The position numbers and the translations under genes were made by a program. The notes under the pieces were generated by a model. That model made no database searches and was not told where the DNA came from. It was given only the letters and a program-made list of their open reading frames with translations. DNA of 64,000 nt from Bradyrhizobium icense. GTDB taxonomy: Bacteria; Pseudomonadota; Alphaproteobacteria; Rhizobiales; Xanthobacteraceae. Positions 44,284-53,450 of this stretch are shown here, one piece after another (position 1 is the stretch's first letter; each line of letters opens with the position of its first letter). The stretch covers positions 2,170,001 to 2,234,000 of the forward strand of contig NZ_CP016428.1 in NCBI RefSeq assembly GCF_001693385.1. Reading direction: 5' to 3'.

Positions 44284-46421
44284 CAGCTCAATTCCATCGC
44301 TGCGATGATCCTGTCACGCGTGATGGGCAAATCACGCACCCGCACGCCGAGCGCGTCGAACACCGCGTTGGCAATGGCCGCTGTAACCGGGCCGTGGGCA
44401 GCCTCGCCGGCGCCGACTGGATCCATATCAGGCCGCTGGATGATCTCCACCTCGACATCGGGCACTTCACTGAAGCGCAGGATGGGATATTCCGTCCAGC
44501 TCGTGCTGGTGATGCGCTCTCGGTCAAAGCGCATGCGCTCTTTCAATACCCAGCTCGTCGCTTGAATGGCGCCGCCCTCGATCTGGTTGATGACGCCGTC
44601 AGGATTGATCGCTTCGCCGACATCGACCGCCAGCGTCAGCTTCCTGACGCTGATCTCCTCGGCGCTCTCGATCTCGGCGATCGCAGCGCAATAGGCGCCG
44701 GTGTTCTTGTAGCGGCCAAAGCCTACACCGTGCCCAATGCCGGGCTGCTTGTCGGGCTTCCACCTCGCGCGCGTGGCCGCGGCGCGTATGACGTCCTTGG
44801 CCCGATCATCCCGCAAGTGGCGCAGCCGGAACGCGACCGCATCCTCGCCACGCTCGGTTGCGATTTCATCGAGGATGGATTCAATTGCAAACACATTGCC
44901 CTGCCCACCAAGCGTCCGCAGTGCGGAGGTCCGGATCGGCATTGTTGTCAGGCGGTGGCTTTCGATGTGCCAGGATGGAAAATCATAGAGCGGGATCGAG
45001 TTGCGATCGCCACCCCCGCCGTTGGCCTGCGGCGGATTGGTCGCGACCATGCGTGGAAATGGTTTCTCCAGTTCGAATGCTGCCAGCAAGGCGGGCTGCG
45101 CCGCGCGCCCCGGCCGCGCCGCATGCCCGTTGCTCCAGATTGAATGTCGCCAGTCGACAATTTCACCCCGCGCATCAAGATCCGCTTCAATCTCGATTGC
45201 CATGGCCGCCCCAAAGGGGGCGTCCGACATCTCGCCCTGGCGCGACCATTGGACCCGGACCGGCCGGCGGCCGGCTGATTTGGCGAGCAGTACGGCATCG
45301 AGCGCGACGTCGTCGGCGGCGTTGTGGCCGTAGCAGCCCGCGCCTTCCAGATGCTCAACGGTGATGTTCTCGACCGGCAGCTTGAGAACCAGCGCCAGAT
45401 CGGCGCGCAGGAGATAGACGCCCTGGCTGTGCGTCCAGACATGAACGCGATCGCCGTCCCACTGCGCCATGGCACAGGAGGGTGCGATCGAGGCGTGCGC
45501 AATATAGGGGCGGGTATACTGCCGCCGGATGGTCCGCGCCACCGCGCCGGGTGCTGCGGCAGTTTTCTTGCCGATAACGGTGGATTCGGACGGTTGCGCT
45601 TTGAGAAAATTTGCCAGGTCGTTTTCGTCCGGCAGCGGCTCGCCGGCGGACCAGATCGCGCTCTTGCGCAACGCATTGAGGGCCGTTTCCGCACCATGCT
45701 CGGTTTCGGCGACGACCCCTGCAAAACTGCCGTGGCGCACGATGGCAACGAGACCGGCCACCGCACGGGCGCCATCCTCGTTCAATACCCTAAGCTTCGC
45801 TCGGGCACGCTCCGGACGCAGCACACGCCCGTGCAGCATTCCTGCCAACGCGCGGTCGTGGATGAATCGCGGCCGACCAAGAACCTTATCCGGAATGTCG
45901 ATCCGCTGGACCGAATGGCCGGCCAGCGTCCGGCTAGTTGCGATCTTGGGCGTTACGCCCGGCGTGGCGTCGCGATCGAGCGAGACCTCATCGGCGAGCT
46001 CCCAGTAGCTGGTCCTGACATTGCCGGGGCCGGAAATCGTACCGTCTTCGATGTGGAGGGCGTCGATACCGACACCCAATCGTTCGGCGGCCTGCTGAAG
46101 AAAGATCTGCCGGACCTCGGCACAGGCGTGACGCAGTGCGCGGCCGGATTGCTGGATGGAAAGGCTGCCCGAGGTGACGCCCTCGTTGGGGCTGACGGCG
46201 GTCGATGCGCGGATCATCGTCACGCGAGATAGATCGACGTCGAGTTCGTCGGCGGCGATCTGCGCCAGCGCCGTCACGATGCCCTGTCCGATCTCCACCT
46301 TTCCGGGCGAGATCGCTACCTGTCCGGTGCTTGAGAATTTCAGCCACGACGAGAGTTTCGGGTTCGCTGCAAGGCTTGCCGGCAATGCGGGCGGGGAAGG
46401 AGCGGGCGCCGGCCGGTTCAT
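44283..46421 (-). CDS. Molybdenum hydroxylase large subunit (IorB/isoquinoline oxidoreductase-like)
   Basis: The 712-aa Mo-cofactor subunit is of the Ior type, with the order of segments starting directly at KLSSWLKFSSTGQVAISPGK and VEIGQGIVTALAQIAADELD. Further signs are IPDKVLGRPRFIHDRALAGM, YIAHASIAPSCAMAQW, VEHLEGAGCYGHNAADDVAL, and DPVGAGEAAHGPVTAAIANA with the catalytic glutamate. Relatives oxidise N-heterocycles such as isoquinoline, or aldehydes. Unlike most IorB proteins it has no Tat leader, so it acts in the cytoplasm. It overlaps the 2Fe-2S gene by four bases; no FAD subunit is present, as is normal for this group. Confidence 0.9.
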   Translation of the reverse strand: MNRPAPAPSPPALPASLAANPKLSSWLKFSSTGQVAISPGKVEIGQGIVTALAQIAADELDVDLSRVTMIRASTAVSPNEGVTSGSLSIQQSGRALRHACAEVRQIFLQQAAERLGVGIDALHIEDGTISGPGNVRTSYWELADEVSLDRDATPGVTPKIATSRTLAGHSVQRIDIPDKVLGRPRFIHDRALAGMLHGRVLRPERARAKLRVLNEDGARAVAGLVAIVRHGSFAGVVAETEHGAETALNALRKSAIWSAGEPLPDENDLANFLKAQPSESTVIGKKTAAAPGAVARTIRRQYTRPYIAHASIAPSCAMAQWDGDRVHVWTHSQGVYLLRADLALVLKLPVENITVEHLEGAGCYGHNAADDVALDAVLLAKSAGRRPVRVQWSRQGEMSDAPFGAAMAIEIEADLDARGEIVDWRHSIWSNGHAARPGRAAQPALLAAFELEKPFPRMVATNPPQANGGGGDRNSIPLYDFPSWHIESHRLTTMPIRTSALRTLGGQGNVFAIESILDEIATERGEDAVAFRLRHLRDDRAKDVIRAAATRARWKPDKQPGIGHGVGFGRYKNTGAYCAAIAEIESAEEISVRKLTLAVDVGEAINPDGVINQIEGGAIQATSWVLKERMRFDRERITSTSWTEYPILRFSEVPDVEVEIIQRPDMDPVGAGEAAHGPVTAAIANAVFDALGVRVRDLPITRDRIIAAMELS

Positions 46422-46888
46422 CCTGCCGCCATTTCTTCCGCCGCGCGCAGCACCGCCCGCACCATGCGATTATGCGACCCGCAGCGGCAGAGGTTGCGAT
46501 CGAGCGCTTCCTTCACCTCGCGGCTTGTCGGCGATGGATTTCGCTTCAGCAGCGCCGCCGCGCTCATCAGGATGCCGGAGACGCAATAGCCGCATTGCAG
46601 CGCCTGCTCAGCGATGAAGGCGCGCTGCACCGGGTGTGGCCGCTCGCTCGTTCCCAGGCCTTCGATGGTTGTGACATCCTTATCCGCCACCGACCAGAGC
46701 GGCGTATCGCAGGCTGACACCGCCCGATCGCCGATAATGACGTTGCAGGCGCCACACTCGCCGGCGCCGCAGCCGAAATGCGGCCCGGTCACGCCGAGCT
46801 GCCCGCGCAGAATATCCAGCAGTGAGCGGTCGGGATCGGCGTCAATTTCCAGCTCGAAGCCATTGAGGCGAAATCGAACGCTTGGCAT
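46418..46888 (-). CDS. 2Fe-2S subunit of the Ior-type molybdenum hydroxylase
   Basis: A 156-aa protein with two 2Fe-2S clusters: Cys40, Cys45, Cys48, Cys60 (FGCGAGECGACN) and Cys99/Cys102 (QCGYCVSGIL) with Cys134/Cys136 (NLCRCGSHN). It carries electrons from the Mo site of its partner. It starts 27 bp behind the Bug-protein gene and overlaps the large-subunit gene. Confidence 0.92.
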   Translation of the reverse strand: MPSVRFRLNGFELEIDADPDRSLLDILRGQLGVTGPHFGCGAGECGACNVIIGDRAVSACDTPLWSVADKDVTTIEGLGTSERPHPVQRAFIAEQALQCGYCVSGILMSAAALLKRNPSPTSREVKEALDRNLCRCGSHNRMVRAVLRAAEEMAAG

Positions 46889-46915
46889 CGAGGGCAGGCC
46901 TTCTCTGGTGGTATC

Positions 46916-47893
46916 TTATTGCGGCGGCTTGTCGAACTTCTTGACCACCTCCGCCCATTTCACGATATCGCCGCGGAGGAATTTGTCGAATTCGGCTGCA
47001 GTCATTGACATAGGGACGACGCCCTGCCGCATCCATAGTTTTACGATGTCAGGTCGCTTCACAATGTCGTTCACGGCCGCATTGAGTTTGTCGATGATCG
47101 GCTTTGGCGTACCCCCCGGCGCCATCAAGCCGAGCCAGATCGTGGCCTCATAGCCAGGAATGCCGGCCTCGATCGCCGTCGGCGCGTTGGGCAGCACGGT
47201 CGAGCGCGCCTTGCCGGTCGTAGCCAACGCGCGCACCTGATTTTCGGCGACGTTAGGGGCCATCGCCGGCACCGCGTCGATCATCATCTGAACCTGGCCG
47301 CCAATCACGCCGCTGCGCGCTTCGCCGCTGTTGCGATAGGGCACATGGACAAGGTCGATGCCGGCCATGGCTTTGAACAGCTCGCCGGCCATGTGGTAGG
47401 GCGTGCCCTGGCCGGAGGAAGCGTAGTTCAGTTTGCCGGGCTGCGATTTGGCGAGCGCGATGAATTCCTGCAGCGTCTTCGCCTGCACGGAAGGGTGAAC
47501 CACGATCACGAGGTCGGAATAGTTGACCGGCGCGATCGGGGCGAGATCGCGCATCAGTTCGTATTTGCGCTGCGGCACCAGCGATTCATTCGCCGTTTGA
47601 GTGTTCGACATCATCAGCAACGTATAGCCGTCGGGCGGCGACTTGACGGCTTCCTGCGTGCCGATCACGCCGCCGGCGCCGGTGCGGTTCTCGATCACGA
47701 AGGGCTGGCCAAAGCTTTCCTGCAGGATGCTGCCGATCTGCCGGGCGGTGACGTCGGCAGGCCCACCGGCGCCGAAGGGAACGATGACCTTCACCGGCCG
47801 CGAGGGATAGTCCTGCGCCAGACCGGGCGTAGCCAGAAGCGGCGGCGCCGCAACAATTGCTGTCAGCACGAGCGCCGTTCTCAAGCGCATCAT
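46916..47893 (-). CDS. Bug-family (TctC-like) tripartite tricarboxylate binding protein
   Basis: The 325-aa protein has a Sec leader (TALVLTAIVAAPPLLATPGL) and the Bug pattern: YPSRPVKVIVPFGAGGPADV, NRTGAGGVIGTQEAVKSPPDG, NYASSGQGTPYHMAGELFKA, GIPGYEATIWLGLMAPGGTP. Bug proteins bind organic acids or aromatics in the periplasm. No tctA or tctB is linked, which is common for orphan Bug genes. Here it opens the operon with the molybdenum hydroxylase, so its ligand may be that enzyme's substrate. GGGAGG precedes the ATG at 47893. Confidence 0.88.
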   Translation of the reverse strand: MMRLRTALVLTAIVAAPPLLATPGLAQDYPSRPVKVIVPFGAGGPADVTARQIGSILQESFGQPFVIENRTGAGGVIGTQEAVKSPPDGYTLLMMSNTQTANESLVPQRKYELMRDLAPIAPVNYSDLVIVVHPSVQAKTLQEFIALAKSQPGKLNYASSGQGTPYHMAGELFKAMAGIDLVHVPYRNSGEARSGVIGGQVQMMIDAVPAMAPNVAENQVRALATTGKARSTVLPNAPTAIEAGIPGYEATIWLGLMAPGGTPKPIIDKLNAAVNDIVKRPDIVKLWMRQGVVPMSMTAAEFDKFLRGDIVKWAEVVKKFDKPPQ

Positions 47894-48041
47894 ATCGACC
47901 TCCCAACTTGGTCTTCTTTGCAACGGTCCGTTTACCGGCCTTGTGCCAAGTCTAGCTATCCGTGCACCGACCGCTAGTCCCCAGAATCAGATATTCGTCG
48001 GCGCTCGGCCCATACAATTTCAGGGTGACAAGGAACGCGAC

Positions 48042-49130
48042 ATGAGAATTGGCCCCGGTCTGGCCGTTGCTGCAATCATGTTTTCGGGCGGAAGCGTCGC
48101 CAGTGCCCAGACCCTTCCGGCCTATATGGCGCCGATTGCGGGCAAAGCCGCCGCTACGCCCTCTGAGATCGCGACCAAGGATATGCTGGCGCTCAACACC
48201 GGCATGTTCGAACTCTACGGCGATGCAGCAAAGATTTTCCAGAAGAACATTCTGAGCAAGCATCCAGTGATCCTCGGCCTGTTCTCGGGCGCGGGTGGTC
48301 GGATGATCCTTTACCGTCCGGGTATGGCGCCGATCGACGCGCCGCAAGTGCCTGTCGTATATCAATTGCTCAAGTCAGTCAGCCATAGCACGATGGCGCT
48401 GGTGCAGGTCGTCGGCCCCTATGTCGATAACCTCGACAACAAGTCCTGGCGTGGCGCGATGCTGGCCTATCGCAGCCGCATGCAATCGGCGCTGGACGGT
48501 CTCGATGCGACGCCGATGGAGCCGGGCTGGCGCGACAACAACCGCACCATCCTGCAGAACAATCTGGCCTTCATGGACGAATGTATCGCCAAGGGCGTCA
48601 TTACTTTCAGCACGCTCGAGGCCTTCGGCAAGAAGCAGGCGCCGTACTTGGCCAAGAACGTCGCTTGGGCGGCCCAGACGCAGGTCGCGCACTGGATGAC
48701 AGTGCTGGCCGAGTGGAAGGCGCAGCTCGGCGCCGACTGGGACAAGACCTATGCCGCAAGCAACACGATCTATGTCGCACGCCAGAACAACGTGCTGTTC
48801 AGCGTGCTGGTGCAATTCTTCGGTCCCGACGCCATCAATAGCCGCCTGCTGTTGATCGAGACGATTTCCTTCACGACCACGCCGGCCGACATGCTGGAGT
48901 CGCTCACCCGCATCATCGCCGACCGCTCAGTCGGGGCGTTGTTCTTCGGCAATTACCATTTGATGGATTACGAGCTGATGGGCGGCGATGCACGCGCCGC
49001 CATCATCGCCGAGACTGGCAAGCGCGGCATGACGCCGTTCCTGCCGCCCGCTGTTCCCTTCGGCTCGAAGCAATGGCCGACATTGGTTACGCCGGGGCAG
49101 GGACCCGCGACCATCGCCGATCTGAAGTAG
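48042..49130 (+). CDS. Periplasmic protein of unknown family, partner of a Tat-exported Mo hydroxylase
   Basis: The 362-aa protein has a signal peptide (GPGLAVAAIMFSGGSVASA, then QTLPAYMAP). The mature part is helical and tryptophan-rich (NKSWRGAMLAYRSRMQSALD, NVAWAAQTQVAHWMTVLAEW, VARQNNVLFSVLVQFFGPDA). It has no cysteine pair, haem or known metal motif apart from GNYHLMDYELMGGDARAAII. AAGGAACGCGAC precedes the ATG at 48042; the 33 codons before it are not used. It is the first of four co-directional genes that code a periplasmic molybdenum oxidase, so it may be a structural subunit, a chaperone or a membrane recruiter. I do not recognise the family. Confidence 0.75.
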   Translation: MRIGPGLAVAAIMFSGGSVASAQTLPAYMAPIAGKAAATPSEIATKDMLALNTGMFELYGDAAKIFQKNILSKHPVILGLFSGAGGRMILYRPGMAPIDAPQVPVVYQLLKSVSHSTMALVQVVGPYVDNLDNKSWRGAMLAYRSRMQSALDGLDATPMEPGWRDNNRTILQNNLAFMDECIAKGVITFSTLEAFGKKQAPYLAKNVAWAAQTQVAHWMTVLAEWKAQLGADWDKTYAASNTIYVARQNNVLFSVLVQFFGPDAINSRLLLIETISFTTTPADMLESLTRIIADRSVGALFFGNYHLMDYELMGGDARAAIIAETGKRGMTPFLPPAVPFGSKQWPTLVTPGQGPATIADLK

Positions 49131-49152
49131 TTCAAGCAAAAAGGCTGAGAGC

Positions 49153-51927
49153 ATGCGACCCTCGCGGCGCGAGTTTCTGAATTGGGTGTCGGCGAGCGGC
49201 ATCGCACTCAGCCTGTCGCGTCTGGGAGTGGCGGAAGCCGCCGGCTTGCCGCCGCGCACGTCGCTTCCGGGTCGCACGAACTGGAATCCGGCGGCCAATG
49301 GCGCGGGCCGGATCGACGGCGTTGCCAAAGTTACCGGCGCGAAGCTGTACGCTTCCGATTTTCGGGCTGCGGACCTTCCGGGTTGGCCAGCGACCACGTC
49401 GCATGCGATGCTCATCCGCACTTCGGATGCCACGCACGTCTACACCGGAATGGATCTCTCGCGGCTCAGCGGTTCGCTCAAGCCATCGGTGGTGGTGACC
49501 GCCGCCGATCTCGAAAGGATCGGCACGCGCGTTCCCGAATTCTACAAAGGCGACCTGTTCTGCCCAGTCGGCAAGACACCGCTCTATCTGGGACAGCCGG
49601 TCGGGCTGTTGATCTTCGAAACCTTCGATGCGTTCGATCAGGCGCGCCTCGCCTTGCGCGACGGTACTTTTGTGCGGTTCGGCGAGGAGACCGGCCCCGT
49701 CGCGATGCCGGCCTACGGCGCCTATCGGTTTACGCGCGTAGCCGGCGCAACGCCGGAGGCACCCGACGTCTATTCGCCGGTCCAGGCGGGCTGGGTCAGC
49801 CCGGGACGCTCACAGAACTCGCCGCTTCCGATTTGGTCGCCGGCCGCCAGAGACACCGAAGCTTCGTATGCCAAGGCAGCGGTCCATGGCGAAAAGATCC
49901 GTGACGAGCTTGCCGCCAAAAATCCAAAGCTGCTGGTGCTGGACCGCGAGTTCGAGACGCAGTCGGTCGATCCGATGTTTCTCGAGCCGGAATCCGGTCT
50001 CGCGTGGTACGACAGGAAGAGCGGCAGCCTCGAACTGGTGCTTGGCGTGCAGTCGCCCTACGAGGCGGCGGACTCGATCGCGCATCTGCTCGGCAACGCG
50101 CGCGCACCGTTCAAGCCGGCGCGGATCAACACCCAGTTCACCTATGTCGGTGGCGGGTTCGGCGGACGCGATCACACGCCGTTCGTGCTGTACGTCGCGC
50201 TGGCGGCGATGTTCTTCCCTGGCCGTCCGGTCCGGCTGGCGCATGATCGCTACCAGCAGTTTCAGGGCGGCATCAAGCGCCACGCCTTCAAGATGCGGTC
50301 GCGGATCGGCGTCGAGCGCTCGACCGGCAAGATCCAGGCCTTCGCCGCGGACCACGTCCTCGACGGCGGGGGCCTCGCGAATTTTTCACCCAACGTGGCT
50401 ACCGTCGGCGCGACCGCCGCGATCGGCATCTATGATGTGCCGAAAGTCGACGTGACTACGGTCGCGCTGCATTCGCGCGGCGTGACCGCGGGCTCGATGC
50501 GCGGCTACGGCACGCTGCAGACCATGACGGCGCTGGAAGTGCTGGTCGACGAGGTGGCGACCGCCTTGCCTCTCGACCCCATTGAATTCCGACGGCGCAA
50601 TGCGCTCGCGCCCAAGGGCCGGACCATGACCGGCAATCCCTACAACGTTTCGGTCCGCACGCCGGAAATTCTCGACAAGCTCGAGAAGCATCCGATCTGG
50701 CAGCAGCGCGCGCGGCACAAATCGGCCGCGCCACAGGGGATGCTCGTCGGCACCGGCGTTGCGTGTGTGACCAAGGATTACGGCTCAGGGGCCGATTGCT
50801 CGTTGGGGCGTGTCGAGCTTACTGCCGACGGCAAAATCACGATCTATTGCGACCACGTCGAGATGGGCAACGGCATCGGCACGGCGCTTGCGAACCGCGT
50901 CGCCACCCATCTCGGCGCAATTTCCGATGAAGTGTCGGTGGCGCGGGTCGATAGCTATGATGCGCTGGGGCTGGTCACATCAGGCGATCCCTACACCATG
51001 GACCAGAAGACGCAGGACGCCGCGGAGAGAAATCCGCGCTGGGTGCCGGCCATCAGTTCGGCGACCAGCGCGTCGATCGGTGCACATGTCGGCACCCAAT
51101 CGGCTGCCGAGGCAGCGCGCGTCATCTTCCGTTTCGGTCTGTGGCCGGCCGCGCTGGACATCTGGCGTCTTTCGCCGAACGATTCTCGTGCCAAGGATTG
51201 GGCGAAAGCGCAGTGGAAGGACGGGCAACTCGTCATGCCCGGTCTTGCGCCGTTGCCGCTATCGGCACTGGCCGCGAAAGCGCATGCGCGGAATTTCGTC
51301 ACTGGCGCGGTGGCGCACAGCTTCTCCCGCTGGGAATGGTCGCGTGCCCGCTTTCCCCTTTTTGGCGAACAATACCGCGCCGAGATCGATGCCCTGGCGC
51401 TGCGCAGGGGCAACGGCAAGTTCGAGCGCATCAACCGGGTCGGTGTCAAATTTCCGCCGACCGCCAACAACCGGATCGGTACCACCTATACCTCGATGTG
51501 CGGTACGCTGGTCCGTGTCGAGATCGAGCGTGCCACCAGTGCGCTGCGCATCGCAAAGGCCTACAGCGTGTTCGAATGCGGCAAGGCACTGGTGCCCGAG
51601 GTGGTGATGGGGCAGGCGCAGGGCGGTTTTGCGATGGGCGTCGGCTATGCCTTGCTCGAGACTTTGCCGCCCCTCGAAGGCGGTCCTGGCAACGGCCGGT
51701 GGAATCTAGGGCAGTATCTTGTCGCGCGCGGATCGGATCTGCCGCTGCATAACCTCGAAATCGAGATGCTGCCGCCGCTGACACCGGACGAGCCGCCAAA
51801 GGGCATGGCGGAAGTCGTCATGATTCCGGTGGTGCCTGCGATCCTGAATGCGATCTTCGACGCCACCGGCCGCCGCTTCCAATCCCTGCCGGTAACGACA
51901 AGCCTGCTCAAGGGAGTTCTGGCGTGA
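49153..51927 (+). CDS. Tat-exported molybdenum hydroxylase large subunit
   Basis: The 924-aa Mo-binding subunit has a Tat leader (PSRREFLNWVSASGIALSLS). After the a/b hammerhead (KVTGAKLYASDFRAADLPGW) come NTQFTYVGGGFGGRDHTPFV, VTAGSMRGYGTLQTMTALEV, FECGKALVPEVVMGQAQGGF and PPKGMAEVVMIPVVPAILNA, where the glutamate fits the catalytic base. It is larger than usual (700-800 aa), with extra sequence around residues 180-260. With the next two products it should form a periplasmic dehydrogenase that feeds cytochrome c; the substrate may be an aldehyde or N-heterocycle. It overlaps the 2Fe-2S gene by four bases. Confidence 0.9.
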   Translation: MRPSRREFLNWVSASGIALSLSRLGVAEAAGLPPRTSLPGRTNWNPAANGAGRIDGVAKVTGAKLYASDFRAADLPGWPATTSHAMLIRTSDATHVYTGMDLSRLSGSLKPSVVVTAADLERIGTRVPEFYKGDLFCPVGKTPLYLGQPVGLLIFETFDAFDQARLALRDGTFVRFGEETGPVAMPAYGAYRFTRVAGATPEAPDVYSPVQAGWVSPGRSQNSPLPIWSPAARDTEASYAKAAVHGEKIRDELAAKNPKLLVLDREFETQSVDPMFLEPESGLAWYDRKSGSLELVLGVQSPYEAADSIAHLLGNARAPFKPARINTQFTYVGGGFGGRDHTPFVLYVALAAMFFPGRPVRLAHDRYQQFQGGIKRHAFKMRSRIGVERSTGKIQAFAADHVLDGGGLANFSPNVATVGATAAIGIYDVPKVDVTTVALHSRGVTAGSMRGYGTLQTMTALEVLVDEVATALPLDPIEFRRRNALAPKGRTMTGNPYNVSVRTPEILDKLEKHPIWQQRARHKSAAPQGMLVGTGVACVTKDYGSGADCSLGRVELTADGKITIYCDHVEMGNGIGTALANRVATHLGAISDEVSVARVDSYDALGLVTSGDPYTMDQKTQDAAERNPRWVPAISSATSASIGAHVGTQSAAEAARVIFRFGLWPAALDIWRLSPNDSRAKDWAKAQWKDGQLVMPGLAPLPLSALAAKAHARNFVTGAVAHSFSRWEWSRARFPLFGEQYRAEIDALALRRGNGKFERINRVGVKFPPTANNRIGTTYTSMCGTLVRVEIERATSALRIAKAYSVFECGKALVPEVVMGQAQGGFAMGVGYALLETLPPLEGGPGNGRWNLGQYLVARGSDLPLHNLEIEMLPPLTPDEPPKGMAEVVMIPVVPAILNAIFDATGRRFQSLPVTTSLLKGVLA

Positions 51928-52448
51928 CCAAATTGAACCTGACGATCAACGGCCGCGCGTATGGACCGGTTGACGTCCGCGACGAGCTTTCGATGAACGA
52001 TTTTCTGCGCGAGTATCTCGGCATGACCGGCACCAAGTTCGGCTGCGGTGCCGCGCAGTGCCTGAGTTGCGCTGTGATCGTCGATGATCCCGATGGCACG
52101 AGTTACACCAGCCCGACCTGTGTCGCCTCGGCAGTAAGCTTTGACGGCAAGACCATCCGTACGGTCGAAGGACATGCCAAGGACGGCGAACTCTCGGCGC
52201 TGCAGAAGGCGTTCATCGCGCACTTCGCCTTCCAGTGCGGCTACTGCACCGCGGGCTTCCTCAATGAGGGACAGGTCTTGCTGGAGCGTCTGGCCAAGGC
52301 TCCTGTGAAACGCGCCGAGCTGGAGACGACCATAGCCGAGGCGCTCGATGGTCACATCTGCCGCTGCACCGGCTACATCAAGTATCACGAGGCCGTACGC
52401 GACGTGATCCTGGCGGATTCCAAACGCTATCTCGCAGCGAACCAGTGA
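51924..52448 (+). CDS. 2Fe-2S subunit of the periplasmic molybdenum hydroxylase
   Basis: A 174-aa protein with Cys41, Cys46, Cys49 and Cys66 for cluster one ([13 protein letters not shown], with Leu where Gly is usual) and Cys105/Cys108 ([10 protein letters not shown]) plus Cys146/Cys148 ([15 protein letters not shown]) for cluster two. It has no leader of its own and is probably exported together with the Tat-tagged large subunit. Confidence 0.9.
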   Translation: MTKLNLTINGRAYGPVDVRDELSMNDFLREYLGMTGTKFGCGAAQCLSCAVIVDDPDGTSYTSPTCVASAVSFDGKTIRTVEGHAKDGELSALQKAFIAHFAFQCGYCTAGFLNEGQVLLERLAKAPVKRAELETTIAEALDGHICRCTGYIKYHEAVRDVILADSKRYLAANQ

Positions 52449-52467
52449 CCGGCCGGGAGAACGCGAC

Positions 52468-53088
52468 ATGAAATCCGAACTGCGGTTTCAGCTTGCAGCC
52501 GCCGTGGTCGCGGTCGCGACGAGCATGTTCGCGGGCTATGCCGTTTCCCAAACCGCGCCGCCGCACACGCTTGCAAGCCCGGAAAGCTTCGCCTCAATTA
52601 CCGATCCCAACGTGCGGTCGGCGGCGATGTTTACCGAGCTGGGTAAAGTGCTCACTCATCCGCGTTGCACCAATTGCCATCCCGCAACCGATCGGCCGCG
52701 GCAAGGTGACGAGGGTCGGTTGCATCAGCCGCCGGTGACGCGCGGTCCGGATGGCCACGGCCTTGCTGCGATGCGCTGCTCGATTTGCCACAAGCATGCG
52801 AACTTCGAACCCGCCCGCATGCCGGGCCATCCGGAATGGCACCTCGCGCCGCGCGAAATGGCGTGGGAAGGCAAGACGATTGCCGAAATCTGCGCGCAAC
52901 TCAAAGACCCCGCACGCAACGGCGGGCGCAAGCTCGAGGAACTCATCCATCATATCGGCGAAGACACGCTGGTTGGTTGGGCTTGGGCCCCGGGCGGAGG
53001 CCGCAGCCCCGTGCCGGGCACGCAGAAGCAGGCCGGTGCGCTGGTCGATGCCTGGGTGAAAACCGGCGCTGCCTGTCCCGGGCAGTAA
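52468..53088 (+). CDS. Periplasmic di-haem c-type cytochrome subunit
   Basis: The 206-aa protein has an N-terminal export signal ([19 protein letters not shown]) and two CxxCH sites, CTNCH (67-71) and CSICH (104-108). It is often annotated as 'isoquinoline 1-oxidoreductase subunit' when linked to such enzymes. It should take electrons from the 2Fe-2S subunit and pass them to the respiratory chain. It lies 19 bp behind that gene and closes the four-gene operon. Confidence 0.85.
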   Translation: MKSELRFQLAAAVVAVATSMFAGYAVSQTAPPHTLASPESFASITDPNVRSAAMFTELGKVLTHPRCTNCHPATDRPRQGDEGRLHQPPVTRGPDGHGLAAMRCSICHKHANFEPARMPGHPEWHLAPREMAWEGKTIAEICAQLKDPARNGGRKLEELIHHIGEDTLVGWAWAPGGGRSPVPGTQKQAGALVDAWVKTGAACPGQ

Positions 53089-53197
53089 CACTTGGGCGTA
53101 GCTCCGCGCTGTCAACGAGGGACAGCGGGCCATCCATAGGAATAATGCACGGGCTCAGGGGTGCCAAACTTCGCCAACAAGCGCGGGGAACGAAAAC

Positions 53198-53450
53198 ATG
53201 AGACGCCCGGGGATTTCACGCCGCCATGTGCTGGCCGGCACCGGTGCCGCAGGCGCAGCATTTTCCACGCGCGTCATGGCTGCTGCGCCGCCGCCGGAAG
53301 CGGTCATACCCGCGCTGATCGAAGCGGCGAAGAAGAAAGGCGAGGTCATCTACGACACCTCGACCGACTTGCCGGTCGGAGAAGCTAGCCAAGGCGTTCG
53401 AGGCGAAACATCCGCGCATTGCGGTGCGTGTCGAGCGCACCGGCGCAGGT
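53198..53450 (+). pseudogene. 5' fragment of an Fe3+-type ABC binding-protein gene
   Basis: The frame begins with a Tat-type leader (GISRRHVLAGTGAAGAAF) and then EAVIPALIEAAKKKGEVIYD with TSTDLPVGE, the typical start of a mature ferric-type binding protein. After a shift near 53382 the next codons give KAFEAKHPRIAVRVERTGAG. At that point similarity to the binding protein ends and SDR sequence begins. About 80 % of the gene is gone. Confidence 0.7.
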
